A stretch of DNA of 64,000 bases from Guillardia theta CCMP2712 (Eukaryota > Cryptophyceae > Pyrenomonadales > Geminigeraceae): NCBI RefSeq assembly GCF_000315625.1, contig NW_005434612.1:78381-142380 (forward strand), read 5' to 3'. The notes below the pieces were generated by a model. That model saw only the letters and a list, made by a program, of their open reading frames with translations. It did no database searches and was not told where the DNA came from. The position numbers were made by a program, and so were the translations under genes. Position 1 is the stretch's first letter. The number at the start of each line of letters is the position of its first letter. Below, piece after piece: positions 35,299 through 47,016 of this stretch.

Positions 35299-35643
35299 GC
35301 ATAAGTGTGACCTGCCGCGGTCGCACTCGGCGGGCCGCAGTGCGGGCCCCGCCGGGCCCAGTCCTCACTCCCCCAAGGGGTACTACGCACTCCTCAGCTC
35401 ATGAAACTGTTACTTGTCGATTCCTATGCACAATGCACCCCAGGCTTCAATAGATTAGTTAGCCTGTTTGACTGTTCTGCATATTCTCTAACCAAGTCCA
35501 CCTCAGGTATATAAGTAATGAACATGACAAGACATCTACATACCCTATCTGATGGCTGACCTATTCGTACGTTGATATGGAGCCGATCACCCGAAGACGC
35601 GTTACAAAACAGTTACTAAGGAATGGAGAGGAACAAATGGTGA
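35238..35643. other. Intergenic with GC island and caspase-promoter relic
   Basis: A GC-rich palindromic island (ccgcggtcgcac, gggccccgccgggccc) lies at 35313-35365. From 35405 to 35595 is a decayed copy of the caspase-GHKL 5' end and its divergent promoter (compare 28660-28942). It starts within codons for the caspase N-terminus and ends at gatcacccg. No complete gene remains. Confidence 0.75.
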
Positions 35644-38600
35644 ATGGTGAAGGGCGCGAAGAAAGCAATCAGGCAGAGAGTTGTCGTGCAGCCACAGAGA
35701 GAGCAGAATGAAAGGCGTGTGAAGGCAGAAACAATACATATCGAGATGGAGGATTGGAGGACAGATTGGAGGATGGTTGGGAGTGTAAAGACTAATCCTT
35801 GCCTACCGTCGGCAAAAACCGGAGTGTGGTGATGATTGTTCTGACTTCTTTATCTTCCAGGTATTTCACTTGGCTGGAAGGATGAGCTTCCTGACCGGGG
35901 GCTCTACGCCTGTCAAAGCCGGTGAAGTCGGCGTGGGATGCGCTCTGGGGCAGAACGAAGCAGGAGAGGTGGTTGTGAAAGGCCTGGCGCATGGTGGCCC
36001 TTGCCACCTCTGCTGTCAAGTAGCGATAGGAGACGTTGTCGTGAGTGTGGATGGATCTCTCATCAATGGGGATGTCAGGCTAGCAAAGGCACTCTTCCTC
36101 GGGGAGGACGGGACGGGCGTCACGCTGACTCTCAGGAGGAACGGCATAGCAAGGAATGTTCACCTGCTGCGAGGGAAACCGATCGAGCATCGCCCTGTCA
36201 AGGAAGGAGAGCTCTGCGGCATCGGAGTGACTCTCAACTCTGTACGGGGAGGACTTGCGATATCCAAGATCGCGCCTGGAAGTCCGGCGCAGCTCTCAGG
36301 AGAGTTGCAGACCATGGACGTGATCATGAGCGTGAACGGAACGGACGTGCAGGGCAAGTCAGTCCAGGACGTGGTGCCGATGATGGTCGGTCAACCTGGA
36401 ACTCGTTTGACATTGAGCATCATCAGAGGTTGCGACTCCTTGGTCTCGATCGTCCGTGGCTGTTGACGTCTGTACTTTGACCAGGCCGCGGAGCGAAACG
36501 ACAGATTGATATGGTACGAGCTCACAACCTGGAGCAGGCGGCTATCCCAAAAGCCTCACAATACCGCTACAATGCATTGGTGATAGAGAAACATCTTGTG
36601 CTGCTAGTTGCTCACTGGTGGGCTCGTAGGTGGAGCAACAGGCTCTGTCGTATACCTGGCTTCGCCGAATGCATCGCAAGATCTCCAAGTCGGTTCATGG
36701 AGGGCAGGTTGGAAGGAAGATGTCGCAATTTTCATGCAGTGCGTCTGATAGTTTGTCAGGGCACTGTCAATGAAGTGACCTTTGACGGGATCGCCAGTCC
36801 TATTCGAATTGCGTTGAAGGTGGGCAGTTTTGGTTCCATCAGTGCAATCTAATGTTGTGATGCATACAATTTCTTGCAGGTTGTGTATCAGAGAGGTTCA
36901 AGCTTCAAATCAGCGGAAAGATCGCTCTGGTTGAATGTGGACAACCATCCCCACATCTTGCCTCTACTTTTTACCGCGGGGCCGAACATGTACAACATTT
37001 GTTCATTGAGCATCAAGTGTTTGATCAAGCACCTCCAGGCTCTTTATGCCTTTCATGGAGCTTGCTTCAGTCACCGACTGGCTGTCGCAGTCATCGGGTA
37101 ATCTCTTTCCTTGCAGCCTCGCCCTGCTTAAGAGGCTCTGCAGAATCAAAATCCTTGCCGTCAGAGGACTTGCGGCAAGTTCACCAGATGATCGGACTTC
37201 AGGTAACTCAAGAATTCAAGTTCGTCCGACCCATGCAATCCTTTGACTTCACTTGTGCAGGTCTCATGGGCCTTAGAGCACATGCATAAAGTGGGTTTTC
37301 GGCTCTAGACCGCTCAGTTAACCTGACTTTGCTGCACAGGTCGGAACGCTACATCTGGACATGAAGCCCAACAATATCCTTGTGCGGCTCCGCGGTGATG
37401 GACGGATGAGTCTCTGGAAGCGGCTGCATTGCTTGGGTATACAGAATGAAGGAACGCTAGAAGCTGTGACCTTGCTCCCGTAGTTTGCGATTTCGGGCTG
37501 GCAGCTGTCAACATTGAAGGCTCGGCAACAGGAAGAGGAGGAACGCCAGGTGAAGATCAGACAATCACCTCAAATTCTCACCCGTTTCTCTCCCCCATCG
37601 CCACTTTGACACTTTGACACTTCTCCCTGTAGGGTTTTGGGCTCCTGAACTGATCCCCTTGGATGGAAGCGGCGTCCCCGTGCCTTACTGGACGGAGGCC
37701 TGCTCAGATCCCCCTCCTCACTGCAGAGCCAACATTACTGACAAGGCAGACACTTGGATGTGGGCCACCACAATGCTGGCGATCATGGATCGTCTGGAGA
37801 GGATGAGGGGCCAGGGGTATGCTGCTTTCACTGCCCAGCTTGCAAGGGGAGATGGATTGGATCGGTTGATCTCCAACTGTTTGAAACCTCAGCCTCAAGA
37901 TCGGCTCCCCATTTCTATCGTCTCTTTGACGATGCAGAGGTTGATGAGAGACAAAGGGCTCGATGTGTTCAAGCCGATGGACGAGGATAAGTCGGTCATT
38001 GAGTACGCCCGCGCCGGCTACACTCTTTGCATGAGCCTGATGGGGCAAGACGATCCGCAGACCTGGGCTGCGACGGAGAGGCTGGTTCGCGTGCTGCGGA
38101 CTCATGGAGACTACAAGGAGGCTGAGATGCTCTGCAGCAATGTCCTCGAGCGAAAGATCAAATGTGAGGCAGAACCCTCCTCCATTGCTCGGACTCAGCG
38201 CCAGCTGGGGGGTATCTTGGACGATCTCGGGCGATATGACAGTGCCTCCAAGTGCTATCGCGGAGCTCTGGAGGTCCAAGTGCGGTCACTTGGCTCGAAC
38301 CACATCGACGTGGCGAGCACGAAGGACAGTCTTGGAGTGACGCTTTGGCGACAAGGCAAGTTTGATGAAGCACTCAAGCTCTATGACGAGGCTCTTGTCG
38401 TGCGAGAGTCGGTCCTGGGCAGCGAGCATGTTCTGGTCGCTAAGACGATTGTGAACAGAGCTAACGTTTACTTCCGACAAGGACAGTTCATGCGAGCCTT
38501 GGCTGACTACAGTCGGGCGCTGGAGATCGAGAAGCGAACACTGGGCGAGGAGCACGTATTGGTGGCAAAGACAAAGAACAACATGGGCGAGGCCCTTCGA

Positions 38601-39223
38601 GTTGAAGGCAAGTATGAAGAAGCGCTTCAGCTCTATCAAGAGAGCCTCGTGGTCTTGTCCAAGGTGCTCGGAAACTCGCACGTGCTGGTAGCCAACACCA
38701 AGAACAACATCGCGGGTATCTTTTTGAAGCAGGACAAGTGCGACGAAGCTTTGCAGTACTACATGGAGTCGTTGGACACCAAGTTGAAGGTGTTGGGCCC
38801 CGGTCACGCTGACGTCGCAAACACGATCGAGAACATCGGAGTCATCTTCGCACAGCAGGGAAGGCATGATCACGCGCTGGAGAAGTTCAACGAAGCTCTC
38901 TCCATCCGCAGCATTGCCCTCGGCCCCGATCATCTCGACGTGAGCTCGACACAGTACAAGATGGCTCTGGTGTATGAGGAGAAGCATGAGTATAAGACTG
39001 CCCTCCCGCTCTGCGAGCAGGTCTGAGAAGTTCCTTCCCTCCTGAAAAGTTCCTTCTTTTGCTGACAGACTTTCAGGCCCTCCAGAAAGCGATGAAGGCC
39101 ATGGGGGCGGAGCACCCTGAAGTGCAGAAGAGGAAGCTGGTGCGAGATCGCCTGATGGTATTGTGTTATGCTGAGATATCCGTGTGGACTAACATGCCAT
39201 GGCAGCACAAAGCTGTAGGATGA
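35644..39223 (+). CDS. PDZ-PDZ-protein kinase-TPR fusion protein
   Basis: Exons 35644-35784 and 35861-36428 encode a basic leader and two PDZ domains (VAIGDVVVSVDG; GVTLNSVRGGLAISKIAPGSPA). Next, 36485-36819 and 36881-~37500 give a kinase domain in several short exons. The Gly loop is not clear, but the HLDMKPNNILV loop (~37360), the DFGLA motif (~37490) and GFWAPE (~37635) are. The large exon 37633-39020 has the kinase C-lobe and then about six ~42-residue TPRs of kinesin-light-chain type (LGSEHVLVAKT, YEEALQLYQESL). Small exons 39077-39157 and 39206-39223 end it. It is probably a scaffolded signalling kinase. Exon edges between 36.5 and 37.6 kb are approximate. Confidence 0.75.
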
Positions 39224-39324
39224 GAATGGAGCGGGAAGCTTCACTTCAAGTCTCTTTAAATCTGAGTAGACAGATACTGATTGCATTGATTCATTAAACA
39301 CACAAGCTGAAGGGAACCTTGCCC

Positions 39325-39854
39325 TCAAGCATAATGAGGGTTCCATTCTCCTCCATGCATCTTCTGTATGTTCTCGAGCACACTTTTCATCACCGAGGCT
39401 TGCTGTATCATAGTGCAAACTTCCACGTTGAGCGTCTGTGCTATGGTAGAAGCTGTTGAAAGCATCAGGTCAGGAGTTCAACCACGGCATAATTAGCTGA
39501 AAGCTCACCGTCATGAGGAAGGTTCGGAAGGATTTCTTTCTTTGCTGGAGCTGCAATCTTCGGTGCTGGTTGAACCCAACCTGCAGCTGGAACAGGAGCT
39601 ACTGCTGCGTTGGTAGCGGCTGCGCTCATGGATGCCGCATGTTGATTTGCAGGAGATACCCTACCTGAAGAGAAAGGGATGGGGTGGAAGGAGGAAACCA
39701 TAGGATTCTGTCCACTCAGGACGAAGTAGGAGGCACCGGTAGGAGAGGAGGAGGGGGGGGGAGGACGAGCGTCAGATACCATGGGCATCGCATGGAGCAT
39801 CAGCGGAGGCCCGCCGAAGCCATGGCCATGCTGCCCCACCCGCGCCGCCTGCAT
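39325..39854 (-). CDS. Pro/Ala-rich protein, function unknown
   Basis: Exons 39854-39509 and 39452-39325 join in phase to ~157 residues. The N-terminal two thirds are low-complexity and rich in Pro, Ala and Ser. The C-terminal ~40 residues form a likely amphipathic helix (STIAQTLNVEVCTMIQQASV, ending WNPHYA) and may be the conserved part. I do not recognise the family. The 58-nt intron has GT-AG ends. An upstream exon cannot be excluded. It is convergent with the TPR kinase gene. Confidence 0.5.
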
Positions 39855-39990
39855 GACTTTGAAAAGCTATCGAAGCAACTTGGTTTTTAGTCAATTCTTC
39901 CAGTATCCTCAAGGATACATATGATATCTGTTTCCACCCCAGCACAGAAAGGGACTGAATCTGTTTTGGTGCAACAAAGGTGCTGGGGAA

Positions 39991-42114
39991 ATGGGCGGAG
40001 GAGCGAAAGGAGGAAGGGGGAAGGCGATAGAGGAGGAGATAAGGGAAGAGGAGGCCACGAAGAAGGAGAAAAGAAAAGAGAAGGGGAGGAAGGAGGAGAA
40101 GGGGAAAGAGGAGAAGGGGAAAGAGGAGAAGGGGAAAGAGGAGGCAACGACGAAGAAGAAGACGACAACACAGAAGGGGAGGAAAGAGGGAAGGAAAAGC
40201 GACGTGGCGGACATCAAGTACATCTTTGAACAATATCTTAGTCAATCCTACGAGAGGGTTCAGTCGCTGAATTATGAATGCAAGTGGTTGACAGAAAACT
40301 TGCATTTCTTCGAGTTCCCCATGTTGCCACCCTTACATTGTTGGGCAAAGATAAATGAAGACGACGAGGAGATTTATGTTGTCATGAAGCATTCTAGATC
40401 ACCTTGCGACATCAAGATCTTCACGTTCATGGGGGCAAAGAATCTGGGCTATGTCGTTTTAGAATCCTACGATGGAGTGAACTTTCGGAACTTGTACAGC
40501 TATGCAAGGACTAGGAAAGAAGTGTTCGTTCAGCGCAGAAAGCAACGTTTTTCAATCGAGCACACAGGAGAGGCGGCTCGAGTCTCCAAGGAATGCTTCA
40601 TCTTCGGCCATTGCATCGACTTTGCCGACACACCAACTCCAGCCGGCATTGTAGAAGCGAGCCAACTATCCTGCAATCATCCGGCAAACATCATTCTTGA
40701 ACCACGCTGCAGTTGGGCTCAAGTTCGTGGCGCGGCCGTTTCACAATGCCGTTCGGAGGGAGCCTCCTACTCTCAGCTTGTCTTGTACGATGAAGACCCG
40801 CCAATCTCTTACGAATGTGGGGGATACCCTGTGTCAAACGGTGTCGTGCTGTTTCGATTCCACGACAACCGTGGAAAAGGTGTTTTGCAGGGCTGGCAGG
40901 TACCCTGGACTGATTTTCAACATGACGAATTGTTCCAAAATCTCAAGAGATTGAAAGGAATCTTCACCAAATTAAGGCGATACCTCATCATACCTCCTGT
41001 AGATAGCAAGATTGGAAATTCCATACATCTTGCGTATGAGTTCCAAAAAATCCCTGAATGGATGAAATATATGCATACAGAGCTGACTGATTTGTTAAAG
41101 GATCAACCGGTCAGAGCTTTGAACCCAATGCAACGTTACTATCTTCAATTGTTGGCTGACAGTGAAGCAACCCCGTCCTATGCACTTTCTCTCATACTGT
41201 GTGATCTACATGAACAGCGTATCAAGAATGCCAAAGCATGGATAGACAGGTCGATCGATTACTGCCAATTCTTGTCTGAAAACCATCGCACCGTCATCTG
41301 CATAGGCTCTGGATTCCTTGAAAACCTAACAAAGTTTCAAAACGATATATCCGATTTTCAAAAGGTCTTTCAGATCTTGACGACCCTTGCAAAAGTTGAA
41401 ATCCCCAAAACCAAGTGGCAGAAGAAGCAATTCTTGGTCATTCTGGAGGAAGCATGCAGCGGAAATAATGATCAGAAAGCAGCGGGTCTCAACACCGAAG
41501 AGCTTATCTTTGAATTTCCGGGCAGATACAGGAAAGCAGACAAATTGATATTGGGACCCGAGCATGTTGGTTGTCCAATAACGATAATCATCCACAATTC
41601 TACCCAATCGCATAGACAGAATCGAAAGAAACTGAAAATGAAAGTAACGAAGTGGTTCCGCAACAACTTTAAAACCTATCCAAACCATGAATTTCTGACT
41701 TACAACTTGTCCAAGTGCCCAAAGTTGTCAGTTTTCAACGAGAATGCCTTGATCTCTGATTCTCTGGCAAAAGATCTTGAAACTCTCGAAGCTGATGGAG
41801 GCTTCTCAGCGCCATCGGAACAGTCAGAAGGAAAGGTCGTCTTTCAAAAAACGCTGCATGTCGGTAAGATGGCAAGTTTGATAGAGCGAGATCAAACAGG
41901 ATCCAACAGAGTCCTCGGGCACATTTATATCGAAAAACAGAGCAAAGGAGATATCGAAGATGAAGTCCTTTACAAGTCGCAGAAGCTTCTTACTAAACAC
42001 AAGGACCAGCGCCTACTAGAAGCCTTCACCCGAGGATCCATTGAGATCGATCAAAGTGTGTTCTCCAGCACGCTACCAGCTCCCCGTGAATGTGATGCCG
42101 ACAGCAATTTATAA
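39991..42114 (+). CDS. Hypothetical protein with Lys/Glu-rich N-terminus
   Basis: A single 707-codon frame. The first ~70 residues are almost pure Lys/Glu/Gly repeats (KEEKGKEE units, 12-15 bp DNA periodicity). The rest is a normal-complexity soluble sequence with no motif I recognise, although KTLHVGKMASLI and DLETLEADGG stretches look structured. There is no signal peptide or membrane segment. The lower GC of its body resembles the caspase-GHKL gene rather than neighbouring genes, which may hint at a similar origin. The true start could be a later Met if the repeat is untranslated. Confidence 0.65.
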   Translation: MGGGAKGGRGKAIEEEIREEEATKKEKRKEKGRKEEKGKEEKGKEEKGKEEATTKKKTTTQKGRKEGRKSDVADIKYIFEQYLSQSYERVQSLNYECKWLTENLHFFEFPMLPPLHCWAKINEDDEEIYVVMKHSRSPCDIKIFTFMGAKNLGYVVLESYDGVNFRNLYSYARTRKEVFVQRRKQRFSIEHTGEAARVSKECFIFGHCIDFADTPTPAGIVEASQLSCNHPANIILEPRCSWAQVRGAAVSQCRSEGASYSQLVLYDEDPPISYECGGYPVSNGVVLFRFHDNRGKGVLQGWQVPWTDFQHDELFQNLKRLKGIFTKLRRYLIIPPVDSKIGNSIHLAYEFQKIPEWMKYMHTELTDLLKDQPVRALNPMQRYYLQLLADSEATPSYALSLILCDLHEQRIKNAKAWIDRSIDYCQFLSENHRTVICIGSGFLENLTKFQNDISDFQKVFQILTTLAKVEIPKTKWQKKQFLVILEEACSGNNDQKAAGLNTEELIFEFPGRYRKADKLILGPEHVGCPITIIIHNSTQSHRQNRKKLKMKVTKWFRNNFKTYPNHEFLTYNLSKCPKLSVFNENALISDSLAKDLETLEADGGFSAPSEQSEGKVVFQKTLHVGKMASLIERDQTGSNRVLGHIYIEKQSKGDIEDEVLYKSQKLLTKHKDQRLLEAFTRGSIEIDQSVFSSTLPAPRECDADSNL

Positions 42115-42183
42115 TGTGAGATAACACAAGCTCTTTGCAATGTTGACAAACATCGAAAACTTCATGGACTTTATTGCGATGGA

Positions 42184-43804
42184 TCAATCTACAATCGTCC
42201 TCCGAACCCCTGAACAAAGGAAAGTTACAAGGATCTTGGCGTACCATCGTAGAGCACGGACCTTAGCGTATCGGTCGTTGAAGATTGAGAACTGCTGGAA
42301 GCTGTACTCCCGGACAACCTTGCTGACCTGTATCATACAGTCAGAGATTCTAGGGTCAAGGGATATACGTACTTCTCTCAGCAGAGGTCTCTTGTTGTAT
42401 GTCGCAACGCACTCCACCGTGCCGTCCGGCTTCTCCACAAGAGCCTGAGAGGAGTCACTGAGATGTGGAGGATAGACTGCCTCAAGCACCTGCCATGGAC
42501 CAGGATACTGCCGAAACACCCATCCCTTGCTGATCCTCTTGAGGTAATAAACTTGTTCAACGCCCTTCGTGCTGCCGTCACGCTGCGCAAAGCTCTCTCT
42601 GCCTCAACTTGCCTCGATGGGTCCCGCAAGCTCGTACGTCCACCCACCTGAAGCACTGGGGCGGACTCAGAGGCTCGAGCTGCAAGGAGGAGGAGCGACC
42701 TGTTGAGGAAGATGAGAGGGCTGCTGGGCCCTGAGTAGGAGAGCGCCTTCTTCCACTGCGACACGTCACCCGGGTTGACGACGATGGACTGAGGAGCAAG
42801 TGAGATCACAGAGCAGAGGCATCCGCATCCTCCATGTCATCTCACAAGCTCTTGCCTCTCCGTCAACGTGCGGGGAATGGTTTCTAGTCGCCCGATCCAG
42901 ACGTTCTCACCCGGGGAGTTTGCATTTTTCTTACTGGTTTGGTCGCAGTACTGCACGTACACTGGCTGACCCCCCGCAACGGCCGCAAGAGCTCTCGACC
43001 AGTAGAGGTTGGCGAAGTCGATGAGAGATCTCCTCACCTCTATCTTGTACTTCTGATCCTCCATCCCCAGCACATCGCGGATCTCGATGGCGAACTGCTG
43101 ATTCAAGGCAGTCCCGAAGTCCACCTCCTCCAGGTTGGGAACGGGAGGAAAGTTGACCTCCATCCTTGTCAGCCCGTCTGCCAGTGCCTGTCCTACCGCC
43201 TTGAGCATCTGGTCTCTTACTTCCCCGGTCCCTTCAATACATCTCTCGGCTCCGTCTGAGCCAGGGTACTTGTACGTTCCACAAAACCACCCGTTATAGA
43301 GTGTCGGCATCGGATACTCAAGGGACGACGCCTGCATGTTTGTCTCACTCAGCTGTCCTCCTGGCTGCTGCTCGTTCCCTCCACCTCCCGCCGCGTCCCT
43401 TGTTTGCGGCTTCTCCCAAGTCGTCTCACCGGTGACCTGTCACACGAATGAGGCGAGTCAACGGCAGCCATGACCGTCACCTTGTTCCAGTAGTACGGGG
43501 ATCCAGAGGCATCGTCGAAGAGCTCCTCCCACACCTGCTCCCTCGCCACGCTTCCCTCCTCCTGCTTCTCTGCCCTCTTGAAGATGGTATCGAAGAAGTT
43601 CGCCTGGAGGGAGATCATGGACCATGGACGGGATCGCACGAGAGACAGCTCTCCTCGTGTGCTGATCGATGTGTCCTTGCGGAGGAGGAGGCAGGAAGGA
43701 ACCACTCCTCCCTGGAAGCAGGAGGCGGAGCCCCACATGAGACTCGTCAGGAGCACCGGCACCAGCGCCTTGACCAGCATGGCAGTGCCTGGCACCCGAA
43801 GCAC
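42184..43804 (-). CDS. Plastid-targeted WW-DUF1995 protein
   Basis: The N-terminus is a classic complex-plastid bipartite leader: a signal peptide (VPVLLTSLMWGSASC), then Phe and a basic, Ser-rich transit region. Exon 1 (43804-43481) joins 43436-42846 in phase. The join rebuilds a WW domain (WEELFDDASG, YYWNKVTGETTWEKP). A DUF1995-type domain follows (GLTRMEVNFPPVP, VVNPGDVSQWKKAL, GWVFRQYPGPWQV). Later exons start at 42788, and further introns fit near 42650 and 42385; the end at 42184 is the last stop. DUF1995 proteins such as LPA3 act in chloroplasts, and LPA3 helps photosystem II assembly. The fused WW domain would bind Pro-rich peptides. Downstream exon edges are approximate. Confidence 0.75.
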
Positions 43805-44627
43805 TGGCCCGCCTCAGTCTTCTTGTGGGTTGCGACAAAAGGAGGACATGCTAGGAAGCGTGCAGGAACGCATGCGGGGCAGGAGGGAGGAGGGAGGAGG
43901 GAGGAGGGAGGAGGGAGGGGAGGGAGGAAGAAGGAGGCTAAGCAGGGCGTGGATCAGAGAAGTGAGGAGCCAGGAGGAAGCTGAGCAAGGCTGACAGCTG
44001 GTGTAGGAGGGAGTTGGGAGTAGATTTCGACTGGTGGCTTAGAGCACCATACAAGCATCATAAGAGGTGTGCGAGAGGGTTCCGTTTGCATCTGACGGCT
44101 CACCTCGTCTTCCTTTGATCTGATCTTAAGGCATGACAGGAGCTTTCGAGTGAAGTTTGTTCCTATCCTAGCACCCTCCGTGTCCCCGCCATGCAAATCA
44201 TTTGAAATGGTGTATTCTTGCCACCACCCCGTTGCTCTCGTCTACCTGATCCTCCTCCCCCTTTCTCCTCTCCTCCTCTCCTCCTGTCAACCGTCCCCAA
44301 CTCTGACATCCCCTAACCTCTTCGCTCTCCGCCCTTCCTTCTCTTCGTCCTGAGCTCGCTATCCTTGCCTACCCCTCACCCCTTGCATAGCCCATTCCCA
44401 CACACCCCTGCCCTCCCTCCCTGCTTCGTTGTTCATGGTTGGGATACAGTCCATCGGCGAAACTGGACCTTGCGGTCGAACTCGCTCGAAAGTGAGCAAA
44501 CGACCATCGTACGAGCAAGACTGGTACCTTCCTCTCGTTCCTGTGCTGGACTCGCTGACAGGGGTTTCTCAGCACGATCCCTGTTAGCCTCTGCAACTCC
44601 TCCCCATCCTCGGAAGAAGAGGAGCAG
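43805..44627. other. Intergenic with (GGAGGGA)n tract
   Basis: A purine-rich minisatellite (aggagggaggagg units) lies at 43880-43935. Pyrimidine-rich stretches follow at 44240-44420. It separates two divergently transcribed genes, so it should hold both promoters. No gene is supported. Confidence 0.5.
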
Positions 44628-46830
44628 ATGGATGAGCGGCTTGTATGGGAGTGGTATGGCACCCCGATCAAGAGGCGGGGGAGCATCAAATATTACAACG
44701 GGGTAAGAATGGTTGTTGCTCTCCCTTCCTCTTACTCGCGCGTGCAGATCTGCTGCTTTACAGGGAAGACGAGGAGTTACTTCAAGGTCGGGGACGACAT
44801 TGAGGTTGCTTCCTCCACACGACTGCCCTATGTCGCGAGGATCGAGGTACTTCGCTGCTGGGAGATGGCTTGGCAATGAACGCATCAGCAGGCTCTGTTC
44901 ACGGACTCGAGCTCGATCGGTGACGAGGAGACCAAGATGGCGACGCTTCGTTGGTACTTCAGGTGAAGAAGATGAGAGGTGTTGTTTTGGCATTCTTCTC
45001 TTCGTCTGTGATCGGTGGTTGTCGGTTTGGTGAGGCTCAACGTCGTTGATTGACTTCCTTTTGCAAGGTTGCGAGATTGCAGGGGAAAGGAGGCCGCCAA
45101 GAAAGCGCAAGAGATTACATCATCCCATGAGCTGTTTGCTTCGTCTTGTCATGACGACAATCCTGTATGTTCCGATGCTCAACATCATCAGCTGTTGCAG
45201 ATGATGGAGGGTTGCAGGTGCAATCTTTCATCAGGATCTGCTACGTCGTTCCAAGAGTCTTCTATGAGGCTGAGGTAGCTGTTGGAAGAGCATTTTTTGC
45301 GCGTCTTACACTCGATGTCCTCAAGATCTGCGAGATCTACGATGACATGTACTATTGCCGCGAATATTACTGCGCTATGAAGGGGGTGTTTCTTCCGCAC
45401 CAGGTGGACTTCAGCATGACCAGGTGGTCGAAGTTTGCGCGAGTATCCCTCGATGGCCTTTCATGATATCTTTCGCAGGCTCCTCTGTGAGGTGGAGAAG
45501 CGGAGGAAAGAAGCATACATGTGCTGTAAGATCGGCCCCCAGCACCAGTGTATCATCCCCGACATGCAAGGGAGCTCCAGCGTTGATCGCGGTCTCTACT
45601 TCCCCCTGCCCCGTACCCTATGTTCGCCTCTGGTTTCCTCCCTTGACCCAGCCATCGTCCTCGACTCTTGTGACGAAGATGGAGCAGGAGACGTCTGGAT
45701 GTTTGACTCCTCTCTCGCTCCCAAGGTTTCTAGAGACGTCGATCAGTTGGTGGACAGGTGAGGGGGAGCGAACAAGAGCGGAGGAGCGAAAGATGGTGAA
45801 GACTCAACAGGTGGGCCTCGAGGATGAAGACAGTGAGCTCTGGGTTGCTGCGAGAAGTTGTGCTCATCGTGTTCATGCGGTAGCCTCACTTGCTCTCTCC
45901 TCGGCGTATGACGTGGCGGCAGGAGCCGGGGAGATGCTGCTGCTGCTCAGGAGCAGCTGGAGGAGCTGTTCAAGGAGGATGTGAGAGCTCATCAGTATCA
46001 CTGGCAGACACCAATATGACTTGATTTGTCAGATCTGCTATGGACCAAAGTACATGGAGTCGATCGTTAGCCAGCTGGGCGGGAGGAGGTCGAGGAGGAG
46101 TCAGGATGCCATGGACGACGATTCTGACAGGGAGGATGAAACGGAAGAGAGCAGTTGGAGCGGCAGGTACATGAGCTTTTCGAAGGAGGAGGATACGGCG
46201 AAGAAGTTCAAGAAGGGCAGAGGGAAGGGGGTGATGCAATCTGTCGAAGAGAGCTTAGGAGCTCTCAGCCACGCCAAGAGATCGTTTTCTACCGATCCGG
46301 AGGTTGTGGACGGAGATTGTGTCTACGACAAGCACCAGCCCTGTAGCAGAGGAGAAAGAGAAGGACGAAGACGCTCTGAGAAAGCGACAGACTTGCTAGA
46401 TGTGCTTCCTTCCTCTTCGTCCTCTTCCTCCTCCACCTCGGGCGTGGAGGTGGTCCGAAGCAGGAGAGGTGTGGGTTTGAGGAAGCAAGTTGAATCAGTG
46501 CCACGGAAAAAGAAAGCACTTACAAAGAGGAGCAGATCACAATCAGAAGACAGTAACGTCGAAGACGAGAACGACGAGAACAAGGACGAGGACGAGATTG
46601 AGGGCGAAAGCGGGGAGAATGAGGACGAGGATCACGATGAAAGCGGGGAGGAAGACAACGAGAACAGGGGCGGGATGCACCCGGAAGCTCAAAGTCAAGG
46701 AAGGAGGGAAGGATGGCCTCCGGTGGGAAGGTCGATTCTATGCTGGTGCTCTTCTCTCCGTAGGCTGTTAGGTCGTGTAGATTGTATCTGTCGGTTTTCG
46801 GCGATGCTGTACAAATGTACGAGTGAATGA
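44628..46830 (+). CDS. BAH-domain chromatin protein with acidic C-terminus
   Basis: ATG at 44628 opens a BAH domain spread over short exons. Blocks are FKVGDDIEVASS (~44.78 kb), then DEETKMATLRWYFR (~44.95 kb), HELFASSCHDDNPV (~45.15 kb) and IRICYVVPRVFYEAE (~45.25 kb). Phases agree for the joins at ~44.85, 44.96, 45.16 and 46.0 kb; the part at 45.3-45.9 kb is uncertain and includes a possible Cys-rich stretch. The last exon (~46030-46830) is low-complexity: Ser/Asp/Glu-rich with basic clusters (RKKKALTKRSRS), typical of nuclear proteins. BAH domains bind nucleosomes or modified histones, so a role in chromatin regulation is likely. Confidence 0.68.
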
Positions 46831-47016
46831 ACGTGACAAGTAACAGAGTTGCAGGGTAACTATTGGGTCACACAACACGTTTATCTTCGTCAGGTGCACA
46901 CACAGAAAGAGAGGAGAATTAGGAAAAAGTCATGGCTGATTGAAACATGTCCCTGTCCTGTGTAATCCAAGGATATTGGGTACATCACTTGTCGAAAACT
47001 TGCATTAGAATTGACT

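Noticed and set aside
38286-38987. Minus-strand frame over the TPR region
   Set aside because: Antisense shadow of the periodic TPR coding sequence.
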